A DNA stretch of 35,851 bases from JAIOSM01 sp964565415. Lineage in GTDB: Bacteria > Desulfobacterota > Desulfobacteria > Desulfobacterales > Desulfobacteraceae. Below the pieces are notes generated by a model. It was not told the origin of the DNA. It saw only the letters and a list, made by a program, of their open reading frames with translations, and made no database searches. Below, in pieces: positions 32,903-35,851 of the stretch. The stretch is taken from contig CAZMEX010000031.1 in the NCBI GenBank assembly GCA_964565415.1, forward strand, positions 1 through 35,851. Direction: 5' to 3'. Each line of letters starts with the position of its first letter. Position 1 is the stretch's first letter. The translations under genes were made by a program, and so were the position numbers.

Positions 32903-34462
32903 ATGAATTATATGGCTTTGCTCTCCTCATTTGCAGGTTTGTTTGCAGGGGCGGCTATTACATATTTACTCATAAAAAGTAAGTTTCAAAAAAGAGATCT
33001 GGACATAAGAAATAAAAAAATACGCATCCAGAGAGAGGCTGAAAAAAAAGCTGAAAACTTATTGAGAGAGGCTAAACTTGAGGCAAAAACCAGACTTCTA
33101 GAGATGAAGAGCGAGTTTGATGCTGAGACAGACGAAACAAAAAAAGAGCTTAAAAAAGAAGACCGACGACTTTCCAAGAGAAGTGAAAAACTTGATAAGC
33201 AGGATGAACAAGCTCTCCTACGAGAACAAAACATTACAAACAAAGAAAAAGAGGTTACTATAAAGTTTGAAAACGCTTCAAAAAAAGAGAGCAAGTATTC
33301 AAAGTTACTCAATCAAATAAAAAAAGAACTTGAAAGAGTCTCAGGGTTAACCTCGGAAGAGGCAAAAGAAATTCTTTTAAAAACCATGAAAGATGATGCC
33401 AAGCTTGAGAGTGCAAAGTTTATTAAAAAATTGATAAATGAAGCTAAAGAACAGGCTGATAAAGAGGCAAAAAAGATTTTATGTACGGCTATTCAAAGAT
33501 ATGCTGGGGATTATGTTGCTGAAAGAACTGTCTCTGTCGTGAACCTTCCGGGCGATGAAATGAAGGGAAGGATAATAGGCAGGGAAGGAAGAAACATCAG
33601 AGCAATTGAAGCTGCAACCGGAGTGGATCTGATTATTGATGATACTCCTGAAGCTGTAATCTTGTCAGGGTTTAACCCGGTGCGCAGAGAGGTTGCAAGA
33701 TTGTCCCTGGAAAAATTGATCGCAGATGGCCGAATTCACCCCGCAAGGATTGAAGATATGGTTGAAAGAGTTACCAAGGAAGTTGATGCAACCATTAAGG
33801 AGGCTGGGGAACAGGCAGCATTTGATCTTGGCGTCCATGGTATAAATTCCGAGTTAATCAAAATATTGGGGAAATTAAAGTTTCGTACCAGTTACGCTCA
33901 AAATGTTTTACAGCATTCCATTGAAGTTGCATTCCTTTGTGGTACCATTGCCGCTGAATTGGGTTTGAATGTTAAACTTGCCAAGAGAATGGGCTTATTA
34001 CATGATATTGGTAAGGCTGTTGATTACGAAGTGGATGGAGCCCATGCAATCATTGGAAGTAATCTTGCCAAAAAATATGGAGAAGAGAAGAATATTGTAA
34101 ATGCAATAGCAGCTCACCATGAAGATAAAATGCCTGAAAGTGTTTATGATTATATTGTTCAGGCAGCAGATGCTCTTTCAGGAGCAAGACCGGGTGCCAG
34201 AAAAGAGAGCCTTGAAAACTATGTGAAACGACTGGAAGATCTTGAAAATATAGCAAACGCCTTTGAGGGTGTTATTAATACCTATGCCATCCAGGCTGGT
34301 CGTGAAGTGCGTGTCATTGTAGAAAGTGATAAAATTTCCGATGACAGAGCTTTGATTATGTCCAAGGAGATAGCAGAGCAGATTGATGAAAATGTAACAT
34401 TCCCCGGGCAGGTTAAAGTTGTTGTAATTAGAGAAACAAGGGCTGTAGAGTATACAAAATAA
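32903..34462 (+). CDS. rny: Ribonuclease Y
   Basis: 519 aa endoribonuclease that starts mRNA decay at the inner membrane. N-terminal anchor helix (about 4-24), a long highly charged coiled coil (about 30-190), KH domain with GRIIGREGRNIRAIE (222-236), then an HD domain with metal-binding H367-D368 in LLHDIGKAVD and AHHEDK further on. Length and order match RNase Y exactly. TAGGAG lies upstream of the ATG. It follows 6S RNA by about 145 nt, an order I recall from other members of the phylum, and is followed after 18 nt by tyrS. Confidence 0.97.
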   Translation: MNYMALLSSFAGLFAGAAITYLLIKSKFQKRDLDIRNKKIRIQREAEKKAENLLREAKLEAKTRLLEMKSEFDAETDETKKELKKEDRRLSKRSEKLDKQDEQALLREQNITNKEKEVTIKFENASKKESKYSKLLNQIKKELERVSGLTSEEAKEILLKTMKDDAKLESAKFIKKLINEAKEQADKEAKKILCTAIQRYAGDYVAERTVSVVNLPGDEMKGRIIGREGRNIRAIEAATGVDLIIDDTPEAVILSGFNPVRREVARLSLEKLIADGRIHPARIEDMVERVTKEVDATIKEAGEQAAFDLGVHGINSELIKILGKLKFRTSYAQNVLQHSIEVAFLCGTIAAELGLNVKLAKRMGLLHDIGKAVDYEVDGAHAIIGSNLAKKYGEEKNIVNAIAAHHEDKMPESVYDYIVQAADALSGARPGARKESLENYVKRLEDLENIANAFEGVINTYAIQAGREVRVIVESDKISDDRALIMSKEIAEQIDENVTFPGQVKVVVIRETRAVEYTK

Positions 34463-34480
34463 AGGAAGAATTAAGATAAA

Positions 34481-35770
34481 ATGAGTGTTCTTGATATTTT
34501 ACGTGAGCGTGGGTTTGTTGATAATGTTACACATGAACAAGAGCTTCAGGAATATTTAGCCCAAAAAAGTGTAACATGTTATATTGGATTTGATCCAACC
34601 GCAGATAGTCTGCATGTGGGTAGTTTAGTGCCTCTCATGGCTCTTGCCCATATGCAGAAAAAAAACCACAGACCAATAGGTCTTATTGGTGGGGGAACAG
34701 GTCTTATTGGTGATCCCAGTGGAAAAACAGAGATGCGTAAAATTATTACCCACAAGGAAATTGAGAAGAATAAAAGAGGTTTGAGAAAGCAACTTGAAAG
34801 ATTCCTTGATTTTCACGATGATAAAGCATTGTTGCTTGATAATGCAAGCTGGCTTACAGGGTTGGAGTATATTCCTTTTTTGCGTGATATTGGACGACAT
34901 TTCAGTGTGAATAGAATGATAAAAGCTGAAGGGTATAAAACACGTCTTGATTCAGAAGATGGTCTTAATTTCATAGAATTTAATTATATGCTGCTTCAAT
35001 CCTTTGATTTTATGCAGCTTGCAAAAGATCACGATTGTCTGCTTCAAATGGGTGGAAGTGATCAGTGGGGAAATATTGTTTCAGGCATTGATCTTGTTAG
35101 AAGAACTTTGAGTAAACAGGCATTTGGCATAACATTTCCTCTGATTACAACCAGCAGTGGCATTAAAATGGGGAAAACCCATAAAGGTGCTGTCTGGCTT
35201 GATCCTGAGCGAACATCACCATATGATTATTATCAATATTGGGTAAATTGTGATGATGCTGATGTTGAAAGATTTTTATATCTCTTTACATTTTTGCCAA
35301 CAGCAGAAATAAAAAAGGCAGGAGAGCTTGAGGGTGCTGAAATTAACCATGCTAAAGCTATTCTTGCGTTTGAAGCAACAACCATTGCCCATGGAAAGGA
35401 AGAGGCTGAAAAGGTGTTTAAGGCGGCAACCTCGGTATTTGGTACTTTTAAGATTTCAAAAAACCTTTTAAGGTCAAGCAGTATTCCAAGAAAGAGCCTT
35501 GCTGATTCTGATGATTCTATACCGAAAACTAAGATAGACAGAAAGCGTTTAGATCAAGATCAAGGTGTTGCTGTTGTTGATCTTTTTGTTGAAACAGCAC
35601 TGTGCAGCTCTAAAAGTGAGGCAAAAAGATTGATAAAACAAGGTGGTGGATATGTTGATAATATCAGAGTGGAATCCATTGATAAAAGATTGTTGGAACA
35701 AGACTTTAAAGATAATGAACTTCTTTTAAGAGCAGGCAAAAAAAAGTATCATAAAATTATTTTAATATAG
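34481..35770 (+). CDS. tyrS: Tyrosyl-tRNA synthetase
   Basis: 429 aa class I synthetase charging tRNA-Tyr. HIGH motif as HVGS (45-48) after GFDPTADSL; the tyrosine-binding region has LLQSFDFMQL and QMGGSDQWGNI; the KMSKS loop is KMGKT (229-233), normal for bacterial TyrRS. The C-terminal S4 RNA-binding domain covers about 360-425 (SKSEAKRLIKQGGGYVDN). AGGAAG lies upstream of the ATG. It is probably co-transcribed with rny (18 nt gap). No T-box or attenuator is visible in front of it. Confidence 0.97.
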   Translation: MSVLDILRERGFVDNVTHEQELQEYLAQKSVTCYIGFDPTADSLHVGSLVPLMALAHMQKKNHRPIGLIGGGTGLIGDPSGKTEMRKIITHKEIEKNKRGLRKQLERFLDFHDDKALLLDNASWLTGLEYIPFLRDIGRHFSVNRMIKAEGYKTRLDSEDGLNFIEFNYMLLQSFDFMQLAKDHDCLLQMGGSDQWGNIVSGIDLVRRTLSKQAFGITFPLITTSSGIKMGKTHKGAVWLDPERTSPYDYYQYWVNCDDADVERFLYLFTFLPTAEIKKAGELEGAEINHAKAILAFEATTIAHGKEEAEKVFKAATSVFGTFKISKNLLRSSSIPRKSLADSDDSIPKTKIDRKRLDQDQGVAVVDLFVETALCSSKSEAKRLIKQGGGYVDNIRVESIDKRLLEQDFKDNELLLRAGKKKYHKIILI

Positions 35771-35783
35771 TTTTAAAAATCAA

Positions 35784-35812
35784 TTGACAAATGCGTTAAA
35801 CAGGTGTATAAA
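35784..35812 (+). promoter_or_regulatory. Near-consensus sigma-70 promoter at the right edge
   Basis: Perfect -35 TTGACA (35784-35789), exact 17-nt spacer, -10 TATAAA (35807-35812). It starts 13 nt after the tyrS stop and would begin transcription near 35819. The downstream gene is outside the window; a promoter this strong is common for stable RNA operons. Confidence 0.7.
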
Positions 35813-35851
35813 TTCTGGGTTTTGTTTGTTACAGAATATGAATTAATTGGA

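Noticed and set aside
1..35851. CRISPR arrays, insertion sequences, phage genes, attachment sites
   Set aside because: No regularly spaced repeats with spacers, no transposase or integrase motifs, and no duplication at the tRNA-Pro 3' end were seen.

Overview
The window is about 35.9 kb of AT-rich bacterial DNA, densely packed with genes. It most resembles a sulfate-reducing member of the Desulfobacterota (Desulfobacterales-like). This is inferred from four things: an ATP synthase cluster with paired b/b' subunits but no a or c genes, a 6S RNA in front of rny, an Mrp/Mbh-type ion-pumping module, and PAS-rich histidine kinases. No marker gene fixes the species.

Layout. (1) 213-1268 (+): a lone short-chain dehydrogenase/epimerase-like reductase. 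(2) 17476-1397 (-): a run of about 16 kb with all genes on one strand and short gaps. In transcription order it holds an NhaD-type Na+/H+ antiporter with a His-rich N-terminus, a histidine kinase with an N-terminal Rossmann-like domain, a receiver-PAS-histidine kinase, a lone receiver, a double universal stress protein and a second lone receiver. These are followed by an 11-gene Mrp/Mbh-like antiporter module (MnhE, F, G, MbhD, an MbhE-MnhB fusion, MnhC, three large ND2/4/5-like subunits and two small membrane proteins) and two cyclic-nucleotide-binding-fold proteins. (3) 17477-17942: tRNA-Pro(GGG) with its promoter and a long perfect inverted repeat. (4) 17943-19915 (+): LD-carboxypeptidase and a SxxK serine hydrolase. 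(5) 20042-25459 (+): the rod-shape operon mreB-mreC-mreD-mrdA-rodA. (6) 25619-31553 (+): F1Fo ATP synthase atpF'-atpF-atpH-atpA-atpG-atpD-atpC, closed by an intrinsic terminator. (7) 31668-32417 (+): a single-domain UDP-HexNAc pyrophosphorylase (GlmU N-terminal half only). (8) about 32564-32756: a strongly supported 6S RNA behind two good promoters. (9) 32903-35770 (+): rny (RNase Y) and tyrS. A near-consensus sigma-70 promoter at the right edge points to a gene or RNA outside the window.

How the genes fit together. The minus-strand block looks like a sodium/proton homeostasis locus in which two antiporter systems are packaged with sensors (a kinase with a possible dinucleotide-binding domain, receivers, a stress protein and nucleotide-binding-fold proteins). 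The plus-strand half is housekeeping: murein recycling and elongation, ATP synthesis, UDP-GlcNAc supply, global RNA control and tRNA charging. The most interesting material is the antiporter/signalling supercluster. Its oddities are complementary losses of key lysines among the antiporter-like subunits, recurring His-rich segments and degenerate cNMP pockets.
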